From: Mollicutes bacterium
GTDB lineage: Bacteria > Bacillota_I > Bacilli_A > RF39 > UBA660
Length of the DNA: 44,504 bases
Assembly (NCBI GenBank): GCA_004552445.1
Contig: SFOJ01000008.1
Location: 1-44,504, forward strand
Direction: 5' to 3'
The notes beneath the pieces were generated by a model. The model saw only the letters and a program-made list of their open reading frames with translations. It ran no database searches and was not told the origin of the DNA. This document shows, in pieces, positions 8,203 through 16,099 of the stretch. The translations under genes and the position numbers were made by a program. Every line of letters begins with the position of its first letter. Within the stretch, counting starts at the first letter, position 1.

Positions 8203-8705
8203 TTATTAGTTCTCCTTTTCTTGATTCCTAAATATTTAGGATATTCACTTGGATGTTTAAGAACATTCAAGGAGCATTTTTTATCCATCATAGTTACTAC
8301 CCAAGATTCTTTATATTTAGGCGGTATTATATTAAGTGGAAACATATGTCTTAATATTATATCTTCAACCATGGGATTTATTAAATGTGGAAAATACTTT
8401 CTAGCATTATATAAAGCTTGTCTAGCATGGACAAATCCATGTAATTCTCTAAATTTCTTTTTAGTATGATCTTCTTGCCATGGTTTAAAATAAAAATCAT
8501 GAAGAATAGCACCAATACATATATTTTTAACATTTAAATGATGCTTCTTTGCAAATTTATAGGATTCATATGCTACTTTCATTGAATGATCATAAACACT
8601 TTCATTTACATGATGCATAAATTTTTTTCTCTTCAAAAATTCTTTATTATTAATTACTTCATCTATATATTCTAAAAAAATCTTATCATATTTCATAAAA
8701 CTCAC
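8190..8705 (-). CDS. HD-domain phosphohydrolase-like protein
   Basis: About 168-171 residues. HD signature residues are visible: the His of YDHSMKVA, the His-Asp pair of GAILHDFYF, and a later Asp in MMDKKCS. These form the metal site of HD hydrolases, which act on nucleotides or other phosphoesters; the substrate is unknown. Two starts are possible: GTG at 8705, exactly 6 nt after a TATAAT, or ATG at 8696, which would have only a 9-nt leader and a weak GTGAG. It is the first gene of a unit with the CmpB-like gene, overlapping it by 13 bp, so the two products probably work together. Confidence 0.8.
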   Translation of the reverse strand: MSFMKYDKIFLEYIDEVINNKEFLKRKKFMHHVNESVYDHSMKVAYESYKFAKKHHLNVKNICIGAILHDFYFKPWQEDHTKKKFRELHGFVHARQALYNARKYFPHLINPMVEDIILRHMFPLNIIPPKYKESWVVTMMDKKCSLNVLKHPSEYPKYLGIKKRRTNKCLI

Positions 8706-8711
8706 GTAAAC

Positions 8712-8720
8712 ATTATAACA
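8712..8720 (-). promoter_or_regulatory. Extended -10 promoter of the HD gene, leaderless candidate
   Basis: On the minus strand TGtTATAAT, with the -10 hexamer at 8717-8712 and a GTG start at 8705 exactly 6 nt later. Confidence 0.55.
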
Positions 8721-8747
8721 AATTTAAATAATTATGAAAAGTAAATA

Positions 8748-8756
8748 TGATATAAT
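8748..8756 (+). promoter_or_regulatory. Extended -10 promoter of the DUF362 gene
   Basis: TGaTATAAT with the hexamer at 8751-8756. The gene starts at 8785 after AAAGGAGATG. It is divergent from the HD promoter within 80 bp. Confidence 0.65.
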
Positions 8757-8784
8757 GTACATATAACTATAAAGGAGATGACAT

Positions 8785-9615
8785 ATGAAAAGTAAAGTTT
8801 ATTTTACTCGTGAAATTAGTAGTGAGAAGTTACTAGAAATATATAAAAAATTAGGAGTAGAACTTAAAGGAAAAGTTGCAGTAAAAGTTCATAGTGGAGA
8901 GAAAGGCAATCAAAACTATTTAAAGCCTTTATTTTATAAAGATATAATTGACTATGTTAAAGGAACAGTTGTAGAATGTAATACAGCTTATGATGGAGCA
9001 AGAAACACAAGTGAAAAACACTTAAAACTTTTAGAAGAACATGAATGGTCTAAATATTATAATGTTGATTTATTAGACAAAGATGCAGAATTAGAATTAC
9101 CTGTTAAAGAAGGAAAACATTTAAAAGTAAATTATGTTGGAAAAAATATAGAAAATTATGATTCTATGTTAGTTTTATCACATTTTAAAGGTCATCCAAT
9201 GGGTGGATTCGGAGGTTCGCTTAAAAATTTATCAATAGGACTTGCATCAAGCTATGGAAAAGCAAATATTCATGGTGCAGGCAATCCAGAAGATATATGG
9301 ACTTCAGACCATGATTCATTCTTAGAATTGGATTATGAAAAGAACATTGCATTTATAAATGTAATGGCAAATATGTCAGTTGACTGTGATTGCTGTGCAG
9401 TTGCAGAAGACCCATGCATGAAAGACATTGGAATTTTGGCATCAACTGACCCAGTAGCACTAGATCAAGCATGTATAGATTTAGTATATAATTCAAGAGA
9501 TCCAGGTAAGAATCATTTAATAGAAAGAATTGAATCTAGAAATGGAATTCATACCATAGAAGAAGCAGAAAAATTAAAAGTTGGTACAAGAAATTACGAA
9601 TTAATTGAATTTTAA
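8785..9615 (+). CDS. DUF362-domain protein
   Basis: 276 residues, cytosolic. It matches the DUF362 family: VAVKVHSGEKGNQNYLKP, VECNTAYDGARNTS, LSHFKGHPMGGFGGSLKNL, GLASSYGKANIHG and the late TDPVALDQACIDLVY. Many family members carry ferredoxin-like clusters; here a short Cys-rich patch (CDCCAVAEDPC, near residue 209-218) could bind metal, but there is no separate 4Fe-4S ferredoxin domain. The reaction is unknown. ATG at 8785 has the strong ribosome site AAAGGAG. It may be co-transcribed with the pyrophosphatase gene 57 bp downstream, which also has its own -10 box. Confidence 0.85.
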   Translation: MKSKVYFTREISSEKLLEIYKKLGVELKGKVAVKVHSGEKGNQNYLKPLFYKDIIDYVKGTVVECNTAYDGARNTSEKHLKLLEEHEWSKYYNVDLLDKDAELELPVKEGKHLKVNYVGKNIENYDSMLVLSHFKGHPMGGFGGSLKNLSIGLASSYGKANIHGAGNPEDIWTSDHDSFLELDYEKNIAFINVMANMSVDCDCCAVAEDPCMKDIGILASTDPVALDQACIDLVYNSRDPGKNHLIERIESRNGIHTIEEAEKLKVGTRNYELIEF

Positions 9616-9636
9616 CTTTATTTTTTATCAAAATTG

Positions 9637-9645
9637 TGGTATTAT
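9637..9645 (+). promoter_or_regulatory. Extended -10 promoter of the pyrophosphatase gene
   Basis: TGgTATTAT with the hexamer at 9640-9645, 27 bp before the ATG at 9673. The ribosome site is AAAGGGGATG. Confidence 0.45.
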
Positions 9646-9672
9646 TTACGGATACAAAAGGGGATGAAGTAA

Positions 9673-11301
9673 ATGAATGGAAAAATAACGTATATTTTTG
9701 GACATAAAAATCCGGATACAGACTCAATATGTGCATCAATAGCATTATCATACCTTAAGAATAAAATGGGTATGAATACAGTCGCATCAACATTAGGTAA
9801 TCTAAATTCTGAAACAAAATATGCTTTAAATTACTTCAATGTAAAAGAACCATATCATTTAAATGATGTTAAACTACAAATAAAAGATGTTGCATATCAT
9901 AAAGGTTGCTTTATTGACAAAAATGTTCCAATAAAAGATGCATTTGATTATATGAATAAATATTCTCTTACAGGTATCCCAGTAGTTGAAAATAAAAATA
10001 AATATTTTGGATATGTTTCATTAAAAGAAGTAGCTCGTGAAATTATAACTGGTGACTTTCATAAAATAAATACTTCCTATGGTAATTTAATAAATGTATT
10101 AAAAGGAAAAGAAATACTTAAATTTGATAAAGAAATATCTGGTAATGTTTTGGCAGCAACTTATGCTAGAGCAACATTCTTAGAAAGGGTAACACTAGAT
10201 AATAGTTATATTCTTATAATTGGAGATAGAACCGCAATACTAGATTATGCTATAGAAAGCAAAGTAAAACTTATAATAGTTATTGCAGGAATTGAATTAT
10301 CTGCGGAATTAGTAGCAAAAGCTAAAAAGAATAAAGTGAATATTATAAGCACCCCACTATCTTCATATGAAGTAGGAAAACTTATATCTTTCTCTAATTA
10401 TATTAAGGATATAATGAGAAAAGAAGAATCAGTTACTTTTAATGAACTAGATTATTTATCAGATTTTCTAGAAGAAAGTAAAAAATTCAAACATACAAAC
10501 TATCCAATACTAAATAGTAAAAATGAGTGCAAAGGATTATTAACATTAACTGATTGTAACGATGTAGATAAAAAACAAGTTATACTCGTAGATCACAATA
10601 ATTCATCACAAAGTGTATATGGGTTAGAAGAAGCAGAAATATTAGAAGTTATAGATCACCATAATATAGGAGATATTAATACTAAGAAACCAATTAACTT
10701 TAGAAATGCCGGTGTAGGTAGTGTTAATACAATTATTTATGATTTATATAAAGAAAACAACATAAAAATACCAAAAGAAATCGCAGGACTTATGGCATCA
10801 GCAATTATATCAGATACATTGCTTTTAACATCACCAACTACAACTATAAGAGATACAGATGCATTAATAAGTCTATCAAAAATAGCTAAAATCAAATATA
10901 AAAAATATGGTGTTGAATTATTAAAACAAGGAATGACTATCAAAGGTTTAACTAATGAAGATATACTACATAAAGATTTTAAAACATATAAGATAAATGA
11001 TTCTATGATAGGAATTGGTCAAATTTTAACAGCAGATTTTGAATCTATGAATAAAAAAATAAATAGTTTAGTTAATTATTTAAATGAAGTTTCTAAAAAT
11101 GAAGGTATAAGAGTTGTTACATTGTTTGTCACAGATATATTTGAAAATACTTCTTATTGTTTATATAATAAGGATTCAGAAAAAATAATAAAAAATGCAT
11201 TCGATTTAAAAGAAGTATATGAGGGAGTACCACTTAAAGATGTAGTTTCAAGAAAAATACAAATAGCTCCTTATATAATGGATGCAATAGAAAAAGAGTA
11301 G
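9673..11301 (+). CDS. ppaC: Manganese-dependent inorganic pyrophosphatase with CBS and DRTGG domains
   Basis: 542 residues, the length of the regulated (CBS-containing) family II pyrophosphatases, versus about 310 for the simple form. It hydrolyses PPi to phosphate in the cytosol, driving biosynthesis. Seen: the DHH-family start FGHKNPDTDS (His11, Asp15, Asp17), a CBS domain ~65-125, a DRTGG-like domain ~130-245, a second CBS part ~250-300, VDHNNSSQS (Asp307, His308), VIDHHN (Asp328-His329-His330), and a DHHA2 C-terminal domain with the SRKIQIAPYI motif. In this class adenine nucleotides bound to CBS domains modulate activity. The stop lies inside a terminator stem. Confidence 0.93.
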   Translation: MNGKITYIFGHKNPDTDSICASIALSYLKNKMGMNTVASTLGNLNSETKYALNYFNVKEPYHLNDVKLQIKDVAYHKGCFIDKNVPIKDAFDYMNKYSLTGIPVVENKNKYFGYVSLKEVAREIITGDFHKINTSYGNLINVLKGKEILKFDKEISGNVLAATYARATFLERVTLDNSYILIIGDRTAILDYAIESKVKLIIVIAGIELSAELVAKAKKNKVNIISTPLSSYEVGKLISFSNYIKDIMRKEESVTFNELDYLSDFLEESKKFKHTNYPILNSKNECKGLLTLTDCNDVDKKQVILVDHNNSSQSVYGLEEAEILEVIDHHNIGDINTKKPINFRNAGVGSVNTIIYDLYKENNIKIPKEIAGLMASAIISDTLLLTSPTTTIRDTDALISLSKIAKIKYKKYGVELLKQGMTIKGLTNEDILHKDFKTYKINDSMIGIGQILTADFESMNKKINSLVNYLNEVSKNEGIRVVTLFVTDIFENTSYCLYNKDSEKIIKNAFDLKEVYEGVPLKDVVSRKIQIAPYIMDAIEKE

Positions 11302-11319
11302 AAATACTCTTTTTATTTA
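11292..11319. terminator. Bidirectional terminator formed from both gene ends
   Basis: 9-bp stem (AAAAGAGTA 11292-11300 with TACTCTTTT 11305-11313), GAAA tetraloop, then a T-run. The left arm contains the last codons and stop of ppaC, and the right arm reaches the stop of the GH25 gene. Confidence 0.8.
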
Positions 11320-12524
11320 TATAAAACATTTAAATCAACTAAAGCATCTATACCATCAACTTTTCCTCGACTAGAAAATTGCCACATACTGTAAGGCTTA
11401 GAATAACTAGATTTACCAGAAGTATAGTGTGCTAACCATGTATCTTTAGTTCCTACATTCCAAATATTATCTAAGTAGTACTTACTACTATAAAGAGTTC
11501 CTTGATATCCATGTTTAGTAACTTCATTTATAAATGCATCAGCTATTAAATTAATATCAGTAAGACTAATATTATAAGAATTAAATTTGCTCCAATTTTC
11601 CCAGTCGAATGCTATTGGTAATTCAAGTGTCTCACCATCTAAAACATCAACTACATATTTTGCTTGTTCCTTAGCTTCTTCAACACTTTTAGCATAACTA
11701 AAGAAATAAACACCTACTGGAATACCTGCTTTTTTAGCATTTACAATATTTTTTTTGTATTGGTTATCCATTACTATTTTATTTTTACTATTATGGCCAA
11801 AACCAATTCTTATCATTGCAAATTCAACACCAGCTTTTTTAGCCTTTTCCCAATCAATTGTATCTTGCCATGTTGAAACATCAACACCAATCATTGTATT
11901 TTCATTTTTATATTTTTTTATTGCATCTTTAATACTAACTGAATTCTTTTTAGTAGAGGCATTACTTGTATTATTTGTTTTCTTTGTTTTTTCTTTAACA
12001 ATAAACTTAAAACTTTTTCTAGTTGTATTATTTGATGAATCAGTTGCTATGTACTTCAAATTATAAGTACCAACTTTATTAACATCGTAACTTCCTTCAA
12101 TATGACAATTAGGTCTTTTATCATAGTTATCAGCACATAATGCTTTATTAACAAGATTAACATTAGTTCCTTTAGTAGTAGAATAAGAACTACTTATTAA
12201 TACTAAAGGTTTAGTGGTATCAACAACATCATATTCAATAATTTGATATTTATCACGATTATTATATGTTTTGTAATTAACTATGACTTTGTTTTTACCA
12301 AGATTATAAGTATCTAATAATATATTATCACTAGTTATTTTACCATCTACTATATTAACTATATCGTATAGCCTAACTTTAGAAGCATATTCAAAAGAAA
12401 GGTTATCACTTAAAACAACTTTCGTATTAGAATTATCTATATACTCATCATTATCCTTTGAACAACCAATCAATATCAAAAATAATAAACAAATTATTAA
12501 CATTTTCTTTTTCATATTCACCAT
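11313..12524 (-). CDS. GH25 muramidase-like lipoprotein
   Basis: 403 residues. An N-terminal signal peptide ends in the lipobox LIGC (Cys21 from the first ATG), so the protein is tethered outside the membrane. Residues ~100-180 form an Ig/HYR-like (DUF5011-type) domain (VVDTTKPLVLI ... YIATDSSNNTTRKSFKFIV). After a Lys/Asn/Ser/Thr linker, residues ~212-403 are a glycoside hydrolase 25 domain: GVDVSTWQ, FAMIRIGFG, VGVYFFSYAKS, and the acidic pair in FDWENW. GH25 enzymes cleave MurNAc-GlcNAc bonds of peptidoglycan. The start is ambiguous: ATG at 12524 has no ribosome site, and the ATG three codons later sits just after GGTG. Confidence 0.9.
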   Translation of the reverse strand: MVNMKKKMLIICLLFLILIGCSKDNDEYIDNSNTKVVLSDNLSFEYASKVRLYDIVNIVDGKITSDNILLDTYNLGKNKVIVNYKTYNNRDKYQIIEYDVVDTTKPLVLISSSYSTTKGTNVNLVNKALCADNYDKRPNCHIEGSYDVNKVGTYNLKYIATDSSNNTTRKSFKFIVKEKTKKTNNTSNASTKKNSVSIKDAIKKYKNENTMIGVDVSTWQDTIDWEKAKKAGVEFAMIRIGFGHNSKNKIVMDNQYKKNIVNAKKAGIPVGVYFFSYAKSVEEAKEQAKYVVDVLDGETLELPIAFDWENWSKFNSYNISLTDINLIADAFINEVTKHGYQGTLYSSKYYLDNIWNVGTKDTWLAHYTSGKSSYSKPYSMWQFSSRGKVDGIDALVDLNVLYK

Positions 12525-12628
12525 ATAAGTAGTTTAGCACATTAATTTTTTTATTTAAAGTACTATAATTATTTTATACTAAAGTATATTCAATTATTTA
12601 TAATTTATTATAAAATTTCATCATGAAT

Positions 12629-12655
12629 CAAAAAAGTCATAAAATACATTATGAC
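12629..12655 (-). terminator. Terminator of gmk
   Basis: Read on the minus strand: stem GTCATAA/TTATGAC (12655-12649 and 12642-12636) with a 6-nt loop, then TTTTTT. The first arm includes the gmk stop codon. Confidence 0.72.
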
Positions 12656-13329
12656 TCTTTTTTTTCCTTATAATTCTCTTTATCGAAATCTACTAATAAT
12701 TCGTGTATCATTTCTTCTTGATTACCTAGATATACTTCTTCAATTCTATCAACTCTACACTTTTCACATTCAATAATACTATTCATTTTAAGTACAGATT
12801 CTTCTATATCATCATTTACTATTACATAATTATATTTAGAAACCTCATTTATTTCTTTATATGCAGTTTTAAATCTTTCAACTATTTGTTCTTTAGTTTC
12901 AGTCTTTCTTCCAATAAGTCTTTTCTTTAATATTTCCATTGATGGTGGCATAATAAATATAAAAACTGCATCAGGTCTTTTTTCATTTATTTTACGTGCT
13001 CCTTCAATATCAATTTCAAGTATGATATTTTTACCCTTACTAAGCATTTCATCTATATGTTCATTTGGAGTACCATAGTACTTATTAGAGTGAACTATAG
13101 CATATTCTAAATATTTATTATCTTTAATTTTTTGTTCAAATTCCTCAGTACTAATAAAGTTATAATCTACTCCATCGACTTCATCCCCTCTAGGACTCCT
13201 AGTAGTATCACTTATAGATATAACAGTATCATTTCTTCTTTCAACTAGTTTTTGATCTAATGTACTTTTTCCACAACCTGATGGACCCGATACAACTATT
13301 AAAATACCTTGTTCATTTTCTTTAATCAT
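12649..13329 (-). CDS. gmk: Guanylate kinase
   Basis: 226 residues, slightly longer than the usual ~205 because of a charged C-terminal tail. It catalyses ATP-dependent phosphorylation of GMP to GDP in the cytosol. Seen: P-loop GPSGCGKST near residue 14, the GMP-binding SISDTTRSPRGDEVDGVDYNF, EYAIVHSNKYYGTP, EIDIEGA, and the lid with RLIGRKTET. Start ATG at 13329 follows AGAGG. Two late Cys (ECEKC near residue 186) are unusual for the family. It stands alone, with its own terminator. Confidence 0.95.
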   Translation of the reverse strand: MIKENEQGILIVVSGPSGCGKSTLDQKLVERRNDTVISISDTTRSPRGDEVDGVDYNFISTEEFEQKIKDNKYLEYAIVHSNKYYGTPNEHIDEMLSKGKNIILEIDIEGARKINEKRPDAVFIFIMPPSMEILKKRLIGRKTETKEQIVERFKTAYKEINEVSKYNYVIVNDDIEESVLKMNSIIECEKCRVDRIEEVYLGNQEEMIHELLVDFDKENYKEKKES

Positions 13330-13424
13330 ATATACCTCTTAAATTTATGTTAACATTTTAAAATATTTTTATCAACAATGTATAAACAAAAAAATACTGT
13401 TAATAATAATAGTGGTGAATAAAT

Positions 13425-13862
13425 ATGAATGAAAACATGGAATTATTAAATTTTGTATATGAAAATGCAGAAATGGGTGTACATACACTTAATAATTTAA
13501 GTGATATACTTAGAAAAAAAGATAATAAAATAAAAGGTTTAATTGAAGATGAGTTAAAAGAATACAATAATTTTTTAAAAGAGTCAGAAAAATTATTAAA
13601 GAAAAACAAATTAGAACATAAGAAAACTAATTTGATGAGTAAAATTAGTAGCAAAATGGGTATTGCGATGGAAACAATGAAAGATAACAGTGATCCAGCA
13701 ATTGCATCTATGGTAATTGAAGGACTAACAATGGGAATAGTAGAGATGGAAACAAAAATAGAAAGCTATAAAAAAATAGTAGATAAAAAGATATTAAAAC
13801 TTTCAAATAAATTTTTAAAATTTCAAGAAGAAGAAATAGAAAAATTAAAAACATTTATGTAA
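13425..13862 (+). CDS. Small all-helical protein, ferritin-like candidate
   Basis: 145 residues, no signal peptide or membrane segment, strongly helical. The pattern (LLNFVYENAEMGVHTLNNL, then LKEYNNFLKESEKLL, a middle region with MVIEGLTMGIVEM, and a final helix LLK.EEEIEKL) resembles uncharacterised clostridial and bacillar proteins with a four-helix, ferritin-like layout. A conserved Glu in the first helix and another in the second could be metal ligands, but that is inference. ATG at 13425 follows GTGGTG. It is a single gene with its own terminator. Confidence 0.7.
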   Translation: MNENMELLNFVYENAEMGVHTLNNLSDILRKKDNKIKGLIEDELKEYNNFLKESEKLLKKNKLEHKKTNLMSKISSKMGIAMETMKDNSDPAIASMVIEGLTMGIVEMETKIESYKKIVDKKILKLSNKFLKFQEEEIEKLKTFM

Positions 13863-13887
13863 TTTTACACATAAATGTTATTTTTTT
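13850..13887 (+). terminator. Terminator overlapping the gene end
   Basis: 11-bp stem AACATTTATGT (13850-13860) with ACATAAATGTT (13869-13879), then a T-run. The left arm is the gene's last codons. Confidence 0.82.
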
Positions 13888-13917
13888 ATAAAAAAATATT
13901 TAAAATAATTATAGTTG

Positions 13918-13926
13918 TGATATAAT
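13918..13926 (+). promoter_or_regulatory. Extended -10 promoter of the LppM-like lipoprotein gene
   Basis: TGaTATAAT, hexamer 13921-13926, about 37 bp before the ATG at 13964. Confidence 0.6.
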
Positions 13927-13963
13927 CTAATTAAGAAAATAGTTGAAAAGGATATGTGATTGT

Positions 13964-15325
13964 ATGAAAAATTTAAAAAAAGTCATAGGTGTATTATTAA
14001 TTTTAACTACAATGACAGGATGCGTTAAATACAAAAATACTATGACAATTAATAATGATAAAAGTATGATATTTGAAGGATCATATCTAATATCAGACAA
14101 ATTATTAGAAACATCTGATAGTACAACTTTCTTTAGTGAAGAAAATAAAAAAGCTTTAGAAGAAAGAGGAGTAAAAGTATCAGAAAAAAAGGAAAATAAT
14201 TATACAGGAATTGCCGTATCAAAAAAATATGATAATATTGACAAAATATCAAATGAAAATGGAAAAGAAGTAACAATAAGTGATTACTTTAAAGAAGATT
14301 TTGATGATAGCGTTTTATTTAAAGTTGAAAAAGGTTTCTTAAAAAACAAATATACTGCTAACTTTAAATATGATAGTAATGTAGGTCCAGGTGATAGTGG
14401 GGATACATCAACTAGTCAAGCATTAACAGAAAACGATAAAAAACTTGCTGTAACTGATGATTTAACAACAACTACACCAAGTACTGGTGAAGAAGCAACA
14501 ACTCCAAGTACAGGAGATGATACAACTACTCCTGATGATGGAACAACAACTCCAACAACACCAACAACTCCAGACACAACTAAGCCTGGTGATAGTGGCT
14601 TTGACTCAGATATTATGGGATTAGCTGGTGAAATGGAATTCAATTATGTAGTAAATTTACCAGAAAAAGCTTTAACAAATAATGCAACAAATGTATCAAA
14701 TGATGGGAAAACATTAACTTGGTCACTTATGCAAAGTCAAATAAGCAATATTGAATTCTCATTCGAACTTAAAAATATGACAAATTATTATATTCTATAT
14801 GGTGGAATTGCAGCAGCAGTAATAATTGTAATTATTATAATTATTTCACTTATTAAAAAAGGTAAAAAAGGAAAAGAAGTAGTACCTGCTCAAAATGAAC
14901 CAATTCATGCTGACTATGATCCATCAATCGCTCAAGCTGTACCAAATCCAGCGATAGTAAATGGAAATGTTACTCCAGAAATGCAAGTGGAAACAGCACA
15001 AACTTCTGTAGTAAATGAACAAGCGGTAGAAACAACTACTATTGCACAACCAATTCAAACGCAAGAATCTACTACAGCACAAACTCAACAACAAGAAACA
15101 AATGATATGATAGCAAATGGACCAATTGGAAACAATAATACAGAACCTCAAGCACATATTATCCCAGAAGTAACAGAAGAGCCAAAAGTTGTGATACCAG
15201 AAAAACAACCAACATTTATTACACCTGAGACTGCACCAGAAGAACCAATTGTTGTAGAAGAACCAATACATCAAGAAATTCAAATCGATAGACCACAAAC
15301 TATTGATATGAATCAAAACCAATAA
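13964..15325 (+). CDS. LppM-like lipoprotein with membrane anchor and long cytosolic tail
   Basis: 453 residues from ATG 13964; an upstream TTG at 13943 lacks a ribosome site. The signal peptide ends in the lipobox MTGC, then comes a beta-rich LppM-like domain (MTINNDKSMIFEGSYLI ...). Residues ~166-208 are a Thr/Pro linker with imperfect repeats of TTTPSTGE/D. A second part of the ectodomain (EFNYVVNLPEKA ... SNIEFSFEL) leads into a membrane helix at ~277-298 (AAAVIIVIIIIISLI), a basic stop-transfer KKGKKGKE and a ~150-residue Pro/Gln/Glu-rich tail. Both a lipid anchor and a transmembrane helix are predicted, so the ectodomain is tied at both ends. Function unknown; the domain name is a resemblance. 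Confidence 0.72.
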   Translation: MKNLKKVIGVLLILTTMTGCVKYKNTMTINNDKSMIFEGSYLISDKLLETSDSTTFFSEENKKALEERGVKVSEKKENNYTGIAVSKKYDNIDKISNENGKEVTISDYFKEDFDDSVLFKVEKGFLKNKYTANFKYDSNVGPGDSGDTSTSQALTENDKKLAVTDDLTTTTPSTGEEATTPSTGDDTTTPDDGTTTPTTPTTPDTTKPGDSGFDSDIMGLAGEMEFNYVVNLPEKALTNNATNVSNDGKTLTWSLMQSQISNIEFSFELKNMTNYYILYGGIAAAVIIVIIIIISLIKKGKKGKEVVPAQNEPIHADYDPSIAQAVPNPAIVNGNVTPEMQVETAQTSVVNEQAVETTTIAQPIQTQESTTAQTQQQETNDMIANGPIGNNNTEPQAHIIPEVTEEPKVVIPEKQPTFITPETAPEEPIVVEEPIHQEIQIDRPQTIDMNQNQ

Positions 15326-15333
15326 ACTAAACT

Positions 15334-15358
15334 AAGTAGTATTATTACTACTTTTTTA
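15334..15358 (+). terminator. Terminator after the lipoprotein gene
   Basis: 8-bp stem AAGTAGTA (15334-15341) with TACTACTT (15346-15353), 4-nt loop, T-run. Confidence 0.8.
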
Positions 15359-15397
15359 TTTGTGTGAAAAATGATAATATAAAGTTAGGTGATATTT

Positions 15398-16099
15398 ATG
15401 GCATATATAGAATTTAAAAATGTAAGTAAAATATATAAATCTGGAGATATAGAAGTTAAAGCATTAGACAATGTTAGTTTTGAAATAGAACAAGGAGAAC
15501 TTGTTTGTATACTTGGTCACTCAGGAGCAGGAAAAACAACAGCATTAAATATTCTAGGTGGAATGGATAAGGCAACTAGTGGTAAAATAATAGTAGCTAG
15601 AAAAGAAATAACAAAATATAACAAAAAAGAATTAATAAAATATAGAAGGAATAATATAGGATTTGTATTTCAATTTTATAATCTTATCCAAAATCTTACT
15701 GCATTAGAAAATGTAGAATTAGCAACTGAAATATGTAAAAATTCATTACCTCCAAAAGAAACATTAATAAATGTTGGTTTAAAAGATAGATTAGATAATT
15801 TTCCAGCACAACTGTCTGGTGGAGAACAACAAAGGGTCTCTATAGCAAGAGCACTAGCTAAAAATCCAAATGTACTATTATGTGATGAACCAACAGGAGC
15901 ATTAGACTATGTAACAGGAAAACAAATATTAAAATTATTACAAGATACATGTAGAAAAAGAAAAATGACAGTAATTATAATTACACATAATACAGCAATA
16001 GCTCCAATGGCAGATAAAGTAATTAAATTTAAAAGTGGAAAAGTAGAAGAAATAAAAATAAATAAAAAGCCAGTTGATATAGAAAGGATTGAATGGTAG
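15398..16099 (+). CDS. ABC transporter ATP-binding protein (MacB/LolD type)
   Basis: 233 residues from ATG 15398, which follows AGGTG; an in-frame GTG at 15389 is part of that ribosome site. Complete ABC ATPase: Walker A GHSGAGKTT, Q-loop FVFQFYNLI, signature LSGGEQQRVSIARAL, Walker B VLLCDEPTGALD, and switch His in IIITHN. The closest type is the ATPases that pair with FtsX-like permeases (MacB, LolD, YknY). It overlaps the permease gene by 7 bp (16093-16099), so the two are translated together and form one transporter or mechanotransmitter. Confidence 0.93.
   Translation: MAYIEFKNVSKIYKSGDIEVKALDNVSFEIEQGELVCILGHSGAGKTTALNILGGMDKATSGKIIVARKEITKYNKKELIKYRRNNIGFVFQFYNLIQNLTALENVELATEICKNSLPPKETLINVGLKDRLDNFPAQLSGGEQQRVSIARALAKNPNVLLCDEPTGALDYVTGKQILKLLQDTCRKRKMTVIIITHNTAIAPMADKVIKFKSGKVEEIKINKKPVDIERIEW

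Noticed and set aside
14461..14600. Thr/Pro repeat in the lipoprotein gene as a CRISPR-like or tandem-repeat array
   Set aside because: It is an in-frame low-complexity linker with irregular units, not equal repeats with spacers.
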